Assembly: GCA_029747015.1 (NCBI GenBank)
Contig: JAKOGI010000832.1
Coordinates: 248,001-312,000 of the forward strand
Reading direction: 5' to 3'
From: Carnegiea gigantea
Taxonomy: Eukaryota; Streptophyta; Magnoliopsida; Caryophyllales; Cactaceae
DNA length: 64,000 nt
Under the pieces are notes generated by a model, which worked only from the letters and a program-made list of their open reading frames with translations, made no database searches and was not told the origin of the DNA. The first letter of the stretch is position 1. The number at the start of each line of letters is the position of its first letter. Shown one piece after another: positions 1-11,289 of the stretch. The translations under genes and the position numbers were made by a program.

Positions 1-25
1 TTAAATGTTTTACTTCCCTGAAAAT

Positions 26-43
26 GTTGGGTTGTCTCCCAAC
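26..43. other. Post-pol inverted repeat of element A
   Basis: An 18-base imperfect palindrome, GTTGGGTTGTCTCCCAAC, lies just downstream of the integrase stop on the minus strand. A GTTGGG...CCCAAC hairpin in this position recurs in Athila-group elements, so it supports the clade call. Its function is unknown. Confidence 0.6.
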
Positions 44-84
44 CAGTGCCTTTGTTTACTGTCATTGGCTTGACACAAATAAGC

Positions 85-1351
85 TCATGGATCCTCTAGT
101 CGAATCTCATCCACTAAGCATACCTGATCTCCTTCACAAAAGTGCTTTAGCATATAACCATTTATCTTGAAAATCTTATTAGTAGCAAAAGATTTAATCT
201 CAACAGCACCATGTGGATAGTTTTTTACTACCATAAAAGGTCCTAGCCATCCAGAGTTCAACTTACTAGGAAAGCGTTTCAATTTTGAATTGAATAACAC
301 CACTTTTTCTCCTACCTGAAATTCTTTCCTACTAAGCTTAGCATCATGAAAAGCTTTGGCTTTGCCTTTGTAGATCACTGAATTATCATAGGCTTCCAAG
401 AAAATCTCTTCTAATTCCTACAATTGCAACTTATGCTCCTTCCCTACTAAATCATAATCTGGACTATATTGCTTTATAACCCAATATGATTTATGCTCTA
501 GTTCTACAGGGAGATCACATGTTTTATCAAAAACTAACCTATAAGGTGACTAACCTATATGTGTCTTCTATGCAGTCCTATAGGCCCAGAGAGCTTCATC
601 TAACCTAAGACTCCAATCTTTCTTATCTGGTCTAACAATCTTTTTTAATATATCCTTAATCTCTTTATTGGAGATTTCAACTTGGCCATTTGTTCAGGGA
701 TTATAACCAGTGGACACCTTGTGAGTTACATGATATTTGGCTAGCAAGGCACCTAAGATTCTATTACAAAAATGTGTTCCCCTATCACTAAGGATTGCTT
801 TAAGAACTCCATATCTATGCAGAATGAGAGATTTAACATGTTTCACCATAGTTTTAGCATTATCGGCTCTAGTAGCCACAATTTTAATCCACTTAGATAC
901 ATAGTCAACAAGCATAAGAATGTAAGTAAAACCAAAAGAATGGGAAAAAGGTCCCATAAAATCAACACCCCATACATCCAAAATCTCACATACACATTAT
1001 GCAGAGGCATTTGATTCCTTCTAGATAAATTGTCTGTCTTCTGGCATACTTCACATCTTTTGCAAAATTCATAGGCATCCCTAAAAATAGTAGGCTAATA
1101 AAATCCACATCAAGAACTTTGTGTACCATTCTTTTTAGTTCAAAATGTCCCCAACTTTCAGAAGAGTGACAGAAAGTTAAAATTAAATGAAATTCACTGT
1201 CATCTACACAACGCCTTATAATCTGATCTCCACAAAATTTCCATAAATGTGGCTCATCCCAAATATAATATTTCGATTGAGCTCTTATCTTCTCCTTTTG
1301 GGCTCCAGACAAGTCTATAGGAAATGTTTTGCTTACTATGTAATTAACCAT
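85..1351 (-). pseudogene. Element A integrase (broken)
   Basis: Integrase joins the retrotransposon cDNA to host DNA. Three fragments in different frames can be read. At 1351-986 is the region between RNase H and the zinc-binding domain. At 981-694 is the catalytic core, with [11 protein letters not shown] at the first aspartate and [11 protein letters not shown] at the second; it ends where the third catalytic residue would lie. At 399-85 is the C-terminal domain, with SKLNSGWLGPFMVVKNYPHG followed by a natural end. Between 693 and 400 the frame is broken, but integrase-like residues such as KWHKSW-type positions persist only weakly. The fragments are collinear with an Athila integrase and cannot give a working enzyme. 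Confidence 0.85.
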
Positions 1352-1509
1352 ATCAGCATACTAAGGCAGCCTATCAGTGATAGTATATAAATCTCATTAG
1401 GCAAATAATCGCTCAATGGATTACCACTCTCCCCATGGGCTAGCCTACTTAGATGCTCAGCTACTAAATTTTCAGCTCCTGGCTTGTCTTTAATCTCTAA
1501 GTGGAATAC

Positions 1510-1857
1510 TTATAGTAGTAATACCCATCTAATCAATCTAGGTTTTGAGTCATTCTTACTCAACAGATGTTTAATAGTAGAATTATCAGTATAAACAGTA
1601 ACTTTAACACCTAACAGATAAGGACAAAATTTTTCTAGAGCAAAAACAATAGTATACATTTCCTTTTTTATAGTAGTGTAGTTACATTGTGCTGGGTCTA
1701 AAGTTCTGGAAGCATAATTGATTACATGAGGTACCTTCCCTACTCTTTGACCTAAGACTGCCCCTACTACCTTATCACTAAAATCACACATTAGTTCAAA
1801 AGGCAGGGCCCAGTTAGCGGGTTGTACCATAGGAGTAATGGTCAATTTCAACTTCAA
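1510..1857 (-). pseudogene. Element A RNase H domain
   Basis: This is the RNase H domain that removes the RNA strand during reverse transcription. The frame shows [19 protein letters not shown] (first acidic residue D), [20 protein letters not shown] with the usual glutamate following, and [19 protein letters not shown] (third acidic residue). It ends at LIRWVLLL, just before the usual tether to integrase. About 115 residues remain in one frame, close to the usual domain length. It is preceded by the broken reverse transcriptase and followed by the integrase pieces. The start methionine is only the first in the open stretch; the natural product is a polyprotein. Confidence 0.85.
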
Positions 1858-2702
1858 TTAGTCAAAAGCTCTGCTACAGTCCTCATTAAAATCGAATAAA
1901 GCATCTTTTGTAAGTAAAGCACATAAAGGGGAGGCAATCTTAGAAAACTCTTTGATAGACCTAATCAGGACCTTACCTCCTTGACACACTATGGATAGGG
2001 CAAAGATTAAATGATGTCTATTTTAGCCATATCAACCTCTAATCCCTTGGACGACACTACATGCCCTAGTACTACTCCACGTTCCACCATGAAATGATAC
2101 TTTTCAAAATTAAGTACCAAATTAGTCTCAATGCAATGCTTTAGTACTAACGTAAGATGATGCAAGCACTCATCAAATGGTCACCATGTACACTAAAATC
2201 ATCCATGAAAACTTCCATAATTTTGGTGATAAAATCAGAAAAAATACTCATAATACATCTTTGAAATGTAGTAGGAGCATCACATAGACCAAACGACATC
2301 CTTCTAAAAGCATAGGTGCCAAAAGGGCAGGTAAAAGTGGTCTTTTCCTATTCCTTAGGAGCTATGGGGACCTGAATATCCATCAAGGAAGCAGTAGTGT
2401 GACCTCCAAGGTAATCTCTCTAACACCTGGTCCATAAATGGCAATGGAAAATGGCCCTACTTTGTGGCCTTGTTAAGCTTTCTATAGTAAATGCACACTC
2501 TCTAACCACTCTAGACTCTAGTAGGTATTAACTCACCTTCCTTGTTTTGTACTACTATTATTCCCCCCTTTTTTGGAATCACATGGATAAGACTAACCCA
2601 CTCAGAATTAGCGATGGGGTATATCACTCCAGCATCTAACCACTTAAGAATTTCTTTTTGAACTACCTTTATCATAGGTGGATTTAATCTTCACTAAGGG
2701 TC
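1858..2702 (-). pseudogene. Element A reverse transcriptase (many stops)
   Basis: The reverse transcriptase can be read in pieces across frames. The N-terminal part, around 2565-2670, reads EILKWLDAGVIYPIANSEWV then a VIPKKGG motif typical of Athila. The catalytic box is FMDD (codons at 2198-2209) in EVFMDDFSVHG, with both aspartates kept. Further on are FEKYHFMVERGVVLGHVVS and GLEVDMAKID, the thumb-side motifs. Several stops and frameshifts lie between these, for example around 2300-2480. FMDD rather than YMDD or YFDD occurs naturally in this clade, so I do not read it as damage. Confidence 0.82.
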
Positions 2703-3945
2703 TCACTTAGGCTTAGCATCTGATTCTAAGGTGATTTTATATGAACATAGTATGGGGCTAAGTCTTTTAAGGTCTGCTAAAGTCCATCCTAACACTTCAC
2801 TTTGTTCGCTAAGCGCCCTAATAAGTTTATCCTCTTGTTCAGATGTAAGTGCATTAGAGATTGTAACAGGTAAGGTCTCATCATCCCCTAAATAATCATA
2901 CTTAAGATTTATAGGCAATGGTTTTAGTTCTAGCTTAGGGGGTGAAATGCGAGAGGGTAGCATCTTCATATGACTTTCAGGCAATTCTAACTTCCTAGGT
3001 CTGTCAACTGCATGCAATTGCAACAAAGACTCTGTGCTACCCACTAACTCATTGTTAATATGGTAAAGCACATTTTGAAACACAAACTAATCCAAACCTT
3101 GAATAAGTACAGTTGACAATCCATCCTCGTGAGACAATTCATAAACATCTCGAGGTAATTGATCAATCACATCAAGTACACACAGATAATTCACATCAGT
3201 AGGAAATCTTATAGCATCAAAAATATTGAACTTGATAACTTCACCATCAAATTCCATAGTCAGTGTTCTTGCATGCACATCTATTTTTGTCCTAGATGTT
3301 TTAAGAAACGGTCTACCAAGTAATATGGAAACATCATGGCATGCATCACCCATGTCCAATACATAAAAGTCAACAGGAAAAACAAGCTCATTGACTTGGA
3401 CTAAGACATTTTCTAACACCCCATCTGGGTATGCATTACTCCTATCAGCTAACTGAATGACTAAATCAGTTCTCTTTAACTCTCCTAAGTGTATTTTATC
3501 ATAAATAGACCTAGGCACACATTGATGGAAGCTCTTAAATCAAGCAAGGCTCTATCAAAGGAGAGGTTTCCAATTTTACAAGGAATAGAGAATACACCTG
3601 GGTCCTTACACTTATGGGAAAGCTTCTTTTAGAAAACAGCAGACATGTTTTCCCTCACATTTACCTTTTTGTTCCCTTTCAGTTTACATTTTACAGTACA
3701 AAGCTCTTTAAGGAACTTGGCATAACGAGGCACCTGCCGTATGGCATCTAAGAGAGGAATGTTGATCTCTACCTTCCTAAATGTTTCTAAGATTTCTTGG
3801 TTTACCTCATCTACCTTAGGGGTTTTCCTTCTCAGGCTACTAGGGAAAGGTGGTAATGACTTGTAAGGCTCCTTCTTATCCTCCCTTACTTCCTTAACAT
3901 TAGAGGTGGTGTCTTGATCTTGGTTAGATTCAGGTTCATTGACCT
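2703..3945 (-). pseudogene. Element A gag tail and aspartic protease
   Basis: The gag tail at about 3850-3660 reads KVEINIPLLDAIRQVPRYAK then FLKELCTVKCKLKGN, a hallmark of Athila polyproteins. The protease follows: the active-site loop reads LLDLRASIN where LLDLGASIN is expected, so the catalytic aspartate is kept but the glycine is an arginine. Then come the flap region and SILLGRPFLKTSRTKIDV around 3320-3270. The linker to reverse transcriptase (3083-2703) is open and includes GDDETLPVTISNALTSEQE. The frame shifts near 3520 and at a stop near 3088. Coding similarity ends at about 3945, so the element is truncated here, possibly by later rearrangement. Confidence 0.82.
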
Positions 3946-4029
3946 ATATTTCATGGAGAAGTGATAACACAAGATAGTGATGGGGTTATATTCCATGGAG
4001 AAGTGATAGCACAAGATATTGATGAGGGC
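3946..4029. repeat. Two-copy 42-bp tandem duplication
   Basis: Two copies of a 42-bp unit containing CATGGAGAAGTGATARCACA lie head to tail at the truncated 5' end of element A. They differ at a few positions. The repeat marks the breakpoint between element A and the next unit. Confidence 0.75.
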
Positions 4030-4781
4030 TTGAAGATGATGAAGGCAAAGTTAAAGAAAAGGTGCATGAAGGCCATGAGGGGAATGAAACACAAGTGGAG
4101 AATGAACCAACACAACAACCACAATTCCAACAACCACCTTCATTCAAGATGGGTGGCTCCTCCTCCTTGGCCCATCCATTCTTTGATAGTGTATTGCTCC
4201 CAATCTTTCTCCTACCTCTAAATACAAGTAGCTGGCCTACGAAAGGTTTACACTGAGATGAGGAAAGGTATTCATTGTATGGTGAGGTGCATGGATGCTA
4301 TCGAGGAGTGTGTCACACGTTTTAGGGTTTTGTTAACTGCTAAGAGGAGAGAGAGTTGAGGTGAATGCGGTGAGAAAAGGAAGGAGCCATAAGAGCAGCC
4401 TATGAATTAGTGGAGGTAAAGAGGATAAATGAGCTCATTTGATAACAATCAGAAGCCATCCAACAATTATAAGAGCGGCATCACACTTTCATAAGTGATC
4501 AAGGGAGTTCATCATCATTCTCCCTTTTCCTCCGTAATTTTGGCCACCGCTCGGGCCCGATGGAGCCCATTGATTGTGAGTTATATCCCCAACCCCTCCC
4601 ATACTCTTCATAGCATTTTTACATTTTTGGAGGAAAATTACATGTGACTATTTGATAGGGGGTATTTCACTTAGGGTAGGTGGTTTCTTACATGCATCTC
4701 CTTTTCCCCCACCCTTTATTCTCTGATCTTGTGATATTGTGGTGATGACAAGGCCATTTGATGTGAACTTTGGTTGTGATT
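4030..4781 (+). other. Non-coding stretch, probable left part of element F
   Basis: No convincing gene. Short open stretches exist but resemble nothing I know. The AT/T-rich text near 4600-4780 continues in style, after removal of the CACTA, into 21419 onwards, where an Athila-like post-pol region is recognisable. I therefore assign it tentatively to element F. Position 4779-4781 is ATT, the CACTA target duplication. Confidence 0.35.
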
Positions 4782-4794
4782 CACTATTAGAAAA
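4782..4794 (+). repeat. CACTA left terminal inverted repeat
   Basis: CACTATTAGAAAA, a good match to the CACTA-superfamily terminus. It is preceded by ATT, which is repeated after the right terminus. Confidence 0.82.
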
Positions 4795-5804
4795 AAAATC
4801 TTTCTAACAACAAAATAATGGTTCATTAAATGTGTAAGTTGCTGTCGTTCAAGCTTTTAACGATTAAAAAATTGTTTGCTAGCATTCGTCGTCATTGGTC
4901 CTGTCGCTAATACTTTTCTTGATGACACAAAAATTTTTGTTTTCATTCTAATAACAACAAAAATATACATTGTAGTTGTTAGTTAATTAATTACTGAAGG
5001 ATAAAATGTTAATAATGACCAGATTATTCATTGCAAATTTACAAATTTAGAAATAAAAAATTTATAATCGTTATCATTAACAACGACTTTCATTTATTGT
5101 TATTATTTGAATGAAAGTTAACGATGAACTATTTTGTTGTTGAAAACCATCATTAGATGATGTAATAACAACCAATTATTTTCGTCGTTAATAATTCTAC
5201 GAACCTTATGTCAATTATATGATCAATATCATTGTGAAATTGATTAATAATTCTAGGAAATGAGTACTACCAAATTTGAGTATATAAGTAAATTATATAA
5301 GTATTCATATAAATTGATTTTGAAATAGTATGAAATTATTCGATACAGAGCCTAATTAATATTTAAAGCAACTTGACAACTATAGAAAACAACTGATCTG
5401 AAAGCTAGAAATTAAAGTTCTTCTTAAATTTGATGATTGAAATACATGGTATGTTGGTTATAAAGACGGAAAAATGAATAAACTTTGTCTTTAGCCAATT
5501 GTGGAAAATTAAACTGCTAGAACTGGAAATGAGGATCTAGTGCACCTTCCAGCATCTGCTTCATGTACGGCCTCTGTCTATAGAGAGAGAATTACAAAAG
5601 GCAAATACTATACACTGGAAGTTTTAGCTACAAAAGTTAACTTCATTTGCTAACTAAATATTTTAACCATAACTTTTACAATCTGCACACCTAAAGAAAC
5701 AGAAGAAATTGGGTTCATATGGTATGTGTCTAAAGTTGTCATAATTTGTAAGTTGTATTTTAAGCAAAAAAGATTAAGTATACTTGATGAAAGAATCATG
5801 TTCT
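4795..5804. other. CACTA left subterminal region
   Basis: AT-rich and without a gene. Short motifs recur in both orientations, for example TTCGTCGT (about 4886 and 5180), TCGTTA, AACAAC and AACGA. Such clustered short repeats near the ends of CACTA elements are the usual binding sites for the element's own DNA-binding protein. That role is inferred here. Confidence 0.5.
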
Positions 5805-5809
5805 GAAGT
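5805..5809. repeat. Element B target-site duplication, left (GAAGT)
   Basis: GAAGT directly precedes the left LTR (TG at 5810). The same five bases follow the right LTR at 16352-16356. Confidence 0.75.
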
Positions 5810-7159
5810 TGATGCATGAGCCTTGATGGAACTCAAGCAAGGAGGCCGGTTTTGCAATCTGGTCTTTGAGCAGCTTTGAATTGGCAAGGAACCAGAACCA
5901 AAACAGAGTGATATGAATGGGATAAAGGCCAAGCCACCACCCAAGCTAATTTAGGAATCCACCTCCAAATCATAAAGGACAAGCGACCAGAAATGGATTA
6001 AAGGAGACCACTCTAATCTAGTAATCAAATGGATTGATAAAAGAGAGATTTGAGAGTGTTTAAGTTAAAACTCAAAACTGAGGTTTTTCATTCATATATG
6101 CTGCTTGAATAATCAACCAAGTAGGAATATACACACGCCCTAAGCTATTAAGCAAGCAGGCTAGCTCCTAGGTTAAGCTAATCCGGATTAGCTAAACTAT
6201 TTTACAAGCAGTTTTAGTCTAGGCTAATTACAAGCATGAGTATGGCTAATACAACTTGTTCAGAAACAATCAAGGACTAAAACAAGATTAATTAGCTCTA
6301 ATCAATCAACTTGCATATGGTAGAGAGAGAAAAGGTAGGTTGCATGCTGTCACTGTCATCCAATCCGAGAGCAAGTTGCCATCAAATCCCATCCCCATTG
6401 GCCAAGTGGGCTACCAAAGCTGCAAAGGTGGTGATGATGATGTTCCTAGAGGCTTAAGCAACCAACGAAGCAAGGTAGCAGGTAAGCAAAACCCTTCCAT
6501 TAAGGAAACCTCAAGCAAGGTCAAAATAGCTTGTTTAAGCATAATGAACCGGGGTAATCACTTAAGATGATTAAGATGGTTCCCTAACCTATACTTGACT
6601 TGAGCTAGATTTTAGTGCATAATATGGATCCTTAGGATGTTCCAAATAGGAAAATTAGGCCTAAAGTAGGTTTAGGTGGGCAAAACAACAAGAAACTTAA
6701 ACCGGGTCTAGAGTAGCCTCAAATTGCAATGGTTGACAAATTACAGTTGGAACTCTATGAAGAACTGGTCATGATCTGAATTTCTCTTCATGGCTTGATA
6801 CCTCAGGTTTTTAGTGGTGATCCCACCTAATATTTCAAGACGGGTAAACTAGACCTTCCCAGTATACCTTTACTATTTTGGACCAATGTAGGAAAATGGC
6901 TATAGCATAGGCTAAAATTGAGTTCCCTCCATGAAAATAGACTTCTTAGGGATTCTAACAATGTAGGACATGCCTATAGGAGGTCTTGGAAACTCCTAGA
7001 ACCATATCATTCAAAATGGTGTTTAATTCTGGCTTCGAGCAGGAGAACAAGGTTTTAATCTGGCAGAGTGTAATCTGATTGCCCTGATCTCTTTAACCTT
7101 GAGTGACACACTGAACATGATTTGGATCCTAGGAACTCTCTTGTGTGTCATGCCCTACA
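5810..7159 (-). repeat. Element B 3' LTR (left copy)
   Basis: It starts TGATGCATGAGCC and ends in CA before a pyrimidine-rich tract on the plus strand. It aligns along its whole length with 15053-16351; by eye roughly 80-90 percent of bases agree, so insertion is old. It carries the last codons of the integrase frame (stop at 7129). Confidence 0.85.
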
Positions 7160-7886
7160 TCAACCTCCCCTTCTTCAAAAGGATTTGACCTTAAATCTAA
7201 AGGGTCTTTAAAGCAATCCTCCACAAAAGGACTTAAGTCCCCAATATTGAAAGTGGATGAAACAACCATATCTCCGGGGAGCTGAAGCTTATATGCGTTG
7301 TCTCCTACCTTTTGAATGATCTTGAATTGCCCATCTCCTCTTGCCATGAGCTTGTTCTTCCTTATAGATGGGAACCTCTTCTTTTTGAGGTGTAACCACA
7401 CTAGATCTCCTGGGTTGAACTCCATCTTCTTCCTATGCTTGTTACCCTTGCTTTGTAAGCTGCATTAGTCTTCTCTATGTGGTTTCTTATTTTCTCATAT
7501 AACTTCTTCATCTCTTTTTCCCTCAGTTCAGCTTCATGATTAACCCTTGATTCACTAGGTATGGGTAGCAAATCAATGGGGGTGAGAGGGTTCAGCCCAT
7601 ATACACAATCAAAGGGAGAGTATTTAGTAGCATAGGATAGAGCCCTATTATAGGCAAACTCAACATTGGCCAGTGTCAAGTCCCAATCTTTTAGGCTTTT
7701 ACTCACCAAATTCCTAGGCAAAGTAGTAAGAGTTCGGTTTGTTACCTCTATCTGGCCATCAATTTGATGATGATAGGTTATACTAAACAAAAGTTTAGTG
7801 CCTAGAAGCTTCAATAAACGCCTCCAAAAGTGGGACAGAAACTTGGAGTCTCTATCATATAAAATGGACTTAGGCACTCCATGGAG
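7129..7886 (-). pseudogene. Element B integrase, C-terminal part (split by LINE)
   Basis: This continues the integrase begun at 13436-13130. From the LINE boundary it reads LHGVPKSILYDRDSKFLSHF (second catalytic aspartate in YDRD) and HHQIDGQIEVTNRTL (catalytic glutamate). Then comes a long helical region to about 7400, a frameshift near 7410, and the C-terminal domain FNPGDLVWLHLKKKRFPS, NKLMARGDGQFKII and VSSTFNIGDLSPF. The frame ends at 7129, some 30 bases inside the LTR, after crossing the polypurine tract. Joined on paper to the other half, the catalytic D, D, E are all present, but a frameshift and the LINE destroy the gene. Confidence 0.88.
7164..7176 (-). other. Element B polypurine tract
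   Basis: CCTCCCCTTCTTC on the plus strand, a purine run on the coding strand, sits just inside the 3' LTR. It is the expected primer for plus-strand DNA synthesis. It lies within the integrase reading frame. Confidence 0.7.
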
Positions 7887-7900
7887 CCTAATAATCTCTT
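7887..7900. repeat. LINE target-site duplication, 3' side
   Basis: CCTAATAATCTCTT, repeated with one mismatch at 13116-13129. It falls exactly where the element B integrase sequence is interrupted. Confidence 0.88.
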
Positions 7901-7945
7901 TTTTTTAAGGTGCAGAAGAGGGGCTAAGCCCCTAAAATAATTTTA

Positions 7946-8524
7946 TTATTCCTTAAAGAATCTGGGCCAAGCAACCCCTACAGCATCTGCATTAAACATA
8001 TCAATAGCCTCTGGAGGTGGGACATTAAAATAAACTACTCCTATATCTCTTGAAATCCCTAAATTAGCAAGCCTATCTGCCACCTGGTTAGCCTTTCGAT
8101 AGCAGTGTGAACTCTTAGTCTCCCAGTATCCTTGAGCAATGGCCTTCTTACATTGCATGATCAGGGGTTTGCATATGGGTTTCCATAAACCGTTTCCTCG
8201 TAGCATACCTCCAATGATCATTGAGTCAGATTGTAGCTAAATTCCCCTTAGTCCCATCTCTCTAACGATGTGTAATCCACATAGCACTACCTTAAGCTCC
8301 ATCTTCACTGAGGTGCAAATGCCAAAGTTCTCACTTGATCCTTGTATCCACTCTCCTCGATCACCTCTTATGACACCACCGCCTGCTGCAACCCCCGAAT
8401 TTCCTTTTGAGGCTTTATCAGTATTTAACAGCGCCCACTGTTTAGGAGGCGGGTCCCAATGAATAAGTCTTTCATGGTTCTTTGCATTAGTGTTGTGGTC
8501 AGTTGAATTGTCCTCCAACTCCAT
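7946..8524 (-). pseudogene. LINE ORF2 RNase H domain
   Basis: Two adjacent open stretches, 8524-8237 and 8221-7946, form one plant-LINE RNase H. The first shows IHWDPPPKQWALLNTDKASK, where the first catalytic aspartate lies in NTD, then GVAAGGGVIRGDRGEWIQG and the glutamate in KMELKVVLCGL. The second holds SHCYRKANQVADRLANLG, with the last aspartate in VAD. A stop at about 8235 separates them. Terminal RNase H is typical of plant L1-like elements and distinguishes them from most animal L1s. It would degrade the RNA in the RNA-DNA hybrid after target-primed reverse transcription. Confidence 0.9.
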
Positions 8525-8747
8525 GGCCTTTAGGAACTCTTCAAGTCTGTCTCCCAGAAATCTCCCTTTATCGTCCGGTACCTCATTTAATTTTCCAAAT
8601 CAATGGCCATTTCTCCACTTCCATATGTACCATAAGGCTATCAAAATTTTGTGGCCCAATTCGCATAGTTATGGCACCCTTGATGTTGCCCTTTATCCAC
8701 TCATTCAATGGTGTACCCGGATAGAGACAAGGCAAGCCTTGCCTTTC

Positions 8748-8960
8748 TCACACTCTCCACACCAATTTTGCACTAGCACAACCCCGAAGTACATGACTCA
8801 CAGTTTCATGCTCGTCACCGCAAATGGGACAGCTCGAGTCCGTGGTCAGCCCCTGTCGTGCCCTAATGGCGTTTGTCATGATTTTATCATAGAGGGCCAG
8901 CCATATGAACACCTTTGCCCACTGAGTCACCTTAGCCCTCCAGGCCCATATCCAAGCTCC
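8748..8960 (-). pseudogene. LINE ORF2 zinc-binding domain (zf-RVT)
   Basis: The stretch reads VTQWAKVFIWLALYDKIMTN, then CPICGDEHETVSHVLRGC. The pattern C-x2-C-x7-H-x4-C is the zinc-binding knuckle that follows the reverse transcriptase in plant LINEs and related degenerate genes. The open frame ends at VWRV. Between this domain and RNase H (8525-8747) the frame is broken; between it and the reverse transcriptase (about 8960-9480) only scattered similarity survives. Confidence 0.88.
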
Positions 8961-9479
8961 CTCACAAAGTGCAGTTTCCTACTGAATTATGCTGATAGCA
9001 AATTTTAGTGAGAAATGACCCTCGTTTTCACCAATCCAATAAAAATTATCCCCAACTCCTTCCTCTATTAACTCAAAAGAAGCCATGCGTTGAAGAATCG
9101 ATTGAGGAAGGTATTCTGCAAAATTCATCTCAAATCCCACCCCTTGATCGCTCTAATACTCAAAGACCGGTTTCTCAAGTTCAACCACTGGAAAATACTT
9201 AGTTACAAAGATTAGGAGCCGCGACGGTTCCGCCCAGCTGTCTAACCAAAACCGGGCGCCACGACCATCCCCACCACCATGCCCACTACACTCCACATGC
9301 GGCTTAGATTCTTAGCAACACCTCTCTACGTATTAGACATGTTAACCGCTAGGGTTTTGTTGAGGGGATGCAGGAGTTCCCTCCCTTGAGAGTATTTAAA
9401 AAGCAATACCCTAGGCCAAGTTGCTTCTGGATCTATTACAAGTCGCCACCCTATCTTCATGACTAAGGTCGCATTCAGT

Positions 9480-10990
9480 TGTCTCATCTCGTGAATGCCC
9501 AGCCCACCCGACGCTAGGGGCTACGTAAGTAGGGCCTACGGCACTAGATGCATGCGCCTCTCAAGCCCGGTGCCACCCTGTAAAAACCTTCTTATTTTTC
9601 TATCAATATCATCATAAATCGATCTGGCTTTTTTGCAGTTTACATCTACATAGGCAGGAATAGCACAAATAATAGACTTTATGAGTGTTATCCGCCTAGC
9701 CAAAGTTAAACGCTTACTTTTACAACCCGCTAACTGCTTATTAACTCGTGCAATAACCCCTTGATAAGTGCTCTTACTGACACATCCATGGATTGCAGGG
9801 GCACACAAGTACCATCCCAAATCTTTGGTTCTTAGCATCTCCAGAATCCTACAAATTTTCTCTTTCATTACCGGATTCGTGTTCCCCGAAAAATAAATGC
9901 TTGATTTCATGTGGCTAACCTTTTGTCCAGACGTTACACAAAGCTTAGTTAGACATTGTCTGATAACCTCCGCTTGCTCCATCGTAGCTTCCACAAAAAG
10001 CATGACATCATCAGCAAAGAATAGGTTTGAAATCCTCGGGCCTCTCCTACTGGTAGGGAACGGGTTCCATCTGTTCTGCCTCACCTTAAGATCAATCAGC
10101 TGGGCTAACTTCTCCATACATAACACAAAGAGATATGGCAATAATGGATCCCCTTGGTGTATACCTCATGAAGGAGTGAATTTTTTAGAGGGCTTACCCT
10201 TCCACAGAATACTCAACGAATATGTAGCCACACATTTCATAATTACATCCACTAGGTGCAAAGGGAGCTGCATATCTTCCAAAGTGCCTCGAATAAATGC
10301 CCATTTAATTCTGTCATATGCTTTTTCTAGGTCAATCTTGATTGTCATCTAGCCTTTTCCTCCTTTCTTAGAATGCATGGAATGCATGATCTCTTACATA
10401 ATATTGGTACTATCCCCAATTTATCGCCCTGGAACAAAGCTCGATTACAGTACAGAAATCAACATAGGAAGAATCGGTTTCAACCACTGAACAATACACT
10501 TAGTCACCAATTTATAGACCACATTACATAGACCAAGGGCCTAAACTGTGACACCATCTAAGGGTTGCTGACCTTGGGGATCAACAAGATGAAAGTCTCA
10601 TTTAAGCACTCGAAGATCTCTCGCCCTCTCAAAATCCCCACAACTATCCCATAGACAGGCCCATCAACTGGTTCCCAATACTTCTGGAAGAAACAAGCAT
10701 GATAACCATCGGGCCCCAGAGCTTTAAGTGGTGTGATGGCCTTAACGGCTCTGATGATATCTCCTGCGGTGAAAGGTTTTGATAGATCCTGAACCTATTC
10801 TGGCCCAAAGAACTCCTGTACAGTTTGTAATTGGGTCTGACTCTATGAACAGCGTCTCAAAGTAACTCTGAACCATCTCTTCTATCAAGTCCATATCAAT
10901 AACCCAGTCCCCCTCTAAATTCTGAAGCACTTTAATGCGATTTACGTCTTCGAATTATACTACTAGTGTGAAAATATCAAGTATTCTAGT
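9480..10990 (-). pseudogene. LINE ORF2 reverse transcriptase
   Basis: The open pieces at 10930-10742, 10348-10166 and 10141-9536 are successive parts of one non-LTR reverse transcriptase. Recognisable motifs are LKALGPDGYHACFFQKYWEP (about 10720-10660), IKIDLEKAYDRIKWAFI (first catalytic aspartate), a GIHQGDPLLPYLFVLCMEKL block split by a stop, and LFFADDVMLFVEA with the catalytic FADD box. The thumb region runs on to about 9536. At least four frame breaks occur. The enzyme would prime cDNA synthesis from nicked target DNA. Confidence 0.92.
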
Positions 10991-11289
10991 CCCCATCTCG
11001 GATAGCCGACACTCTAGATTTCTGCATCCAAAAAATCTCTAGTTGATCGAGCACTTCCTTGAGCTCTTCCTTCAATTGCCTATCTAATTTTAATAAATGA
11101 CCATTACCCTCTCTATTTAGACAGTTCTGAATGCCTTGGATAGGAGCCCAAAGTGTTCGCTTCTTCCTAAACAGATTCCCGAACACCTCCTTATTCCATT
11201 CACTCAGCCCAATTGATAATTTGTGAAGCGCCAGTGTAATGGGGGCATCTGCTTTCTATTGTTGTCGTAGCTCCTGTTCAAAACCTGTA

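Larger units (their letters stand above)
1..3945 (-). mobile_element. Element A: Athila-type Ty3/gypsy retrotransposon, truncated
   Basis: Reading down the minus strand from about 3920, the order is gag tail, aspartic protease, reverse transcriptase, RNase H, integrase, then the conserved post-pol palindrome at 26-43. This is the gypsy order, and the wording of each domain is that of the Athila clade. The 5' LTR, primer site and most of gag are missing: recognisable coding stops near 3945, where an unrelated tandem duplication begins. The 3' end lies off the left edge. Many stops and frameshifts show it is an old, dead copy. The clade call rests on recalled family motifs and was not tested with a tree. 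Confidence 0.88.

Noticed and set aside
3961..4256. Two overlapping plus-strand frames with Q/N-rich text
   Set aside because: They cross a 42-bp duplication and have no domain, and the frames disagree with each other. Not supported as a gene.
8490..9008. A 172-residue plus-strand frame
   Set aside because: It is the shadow of the LINE RNase H and zinc-domain region on the minus strand.
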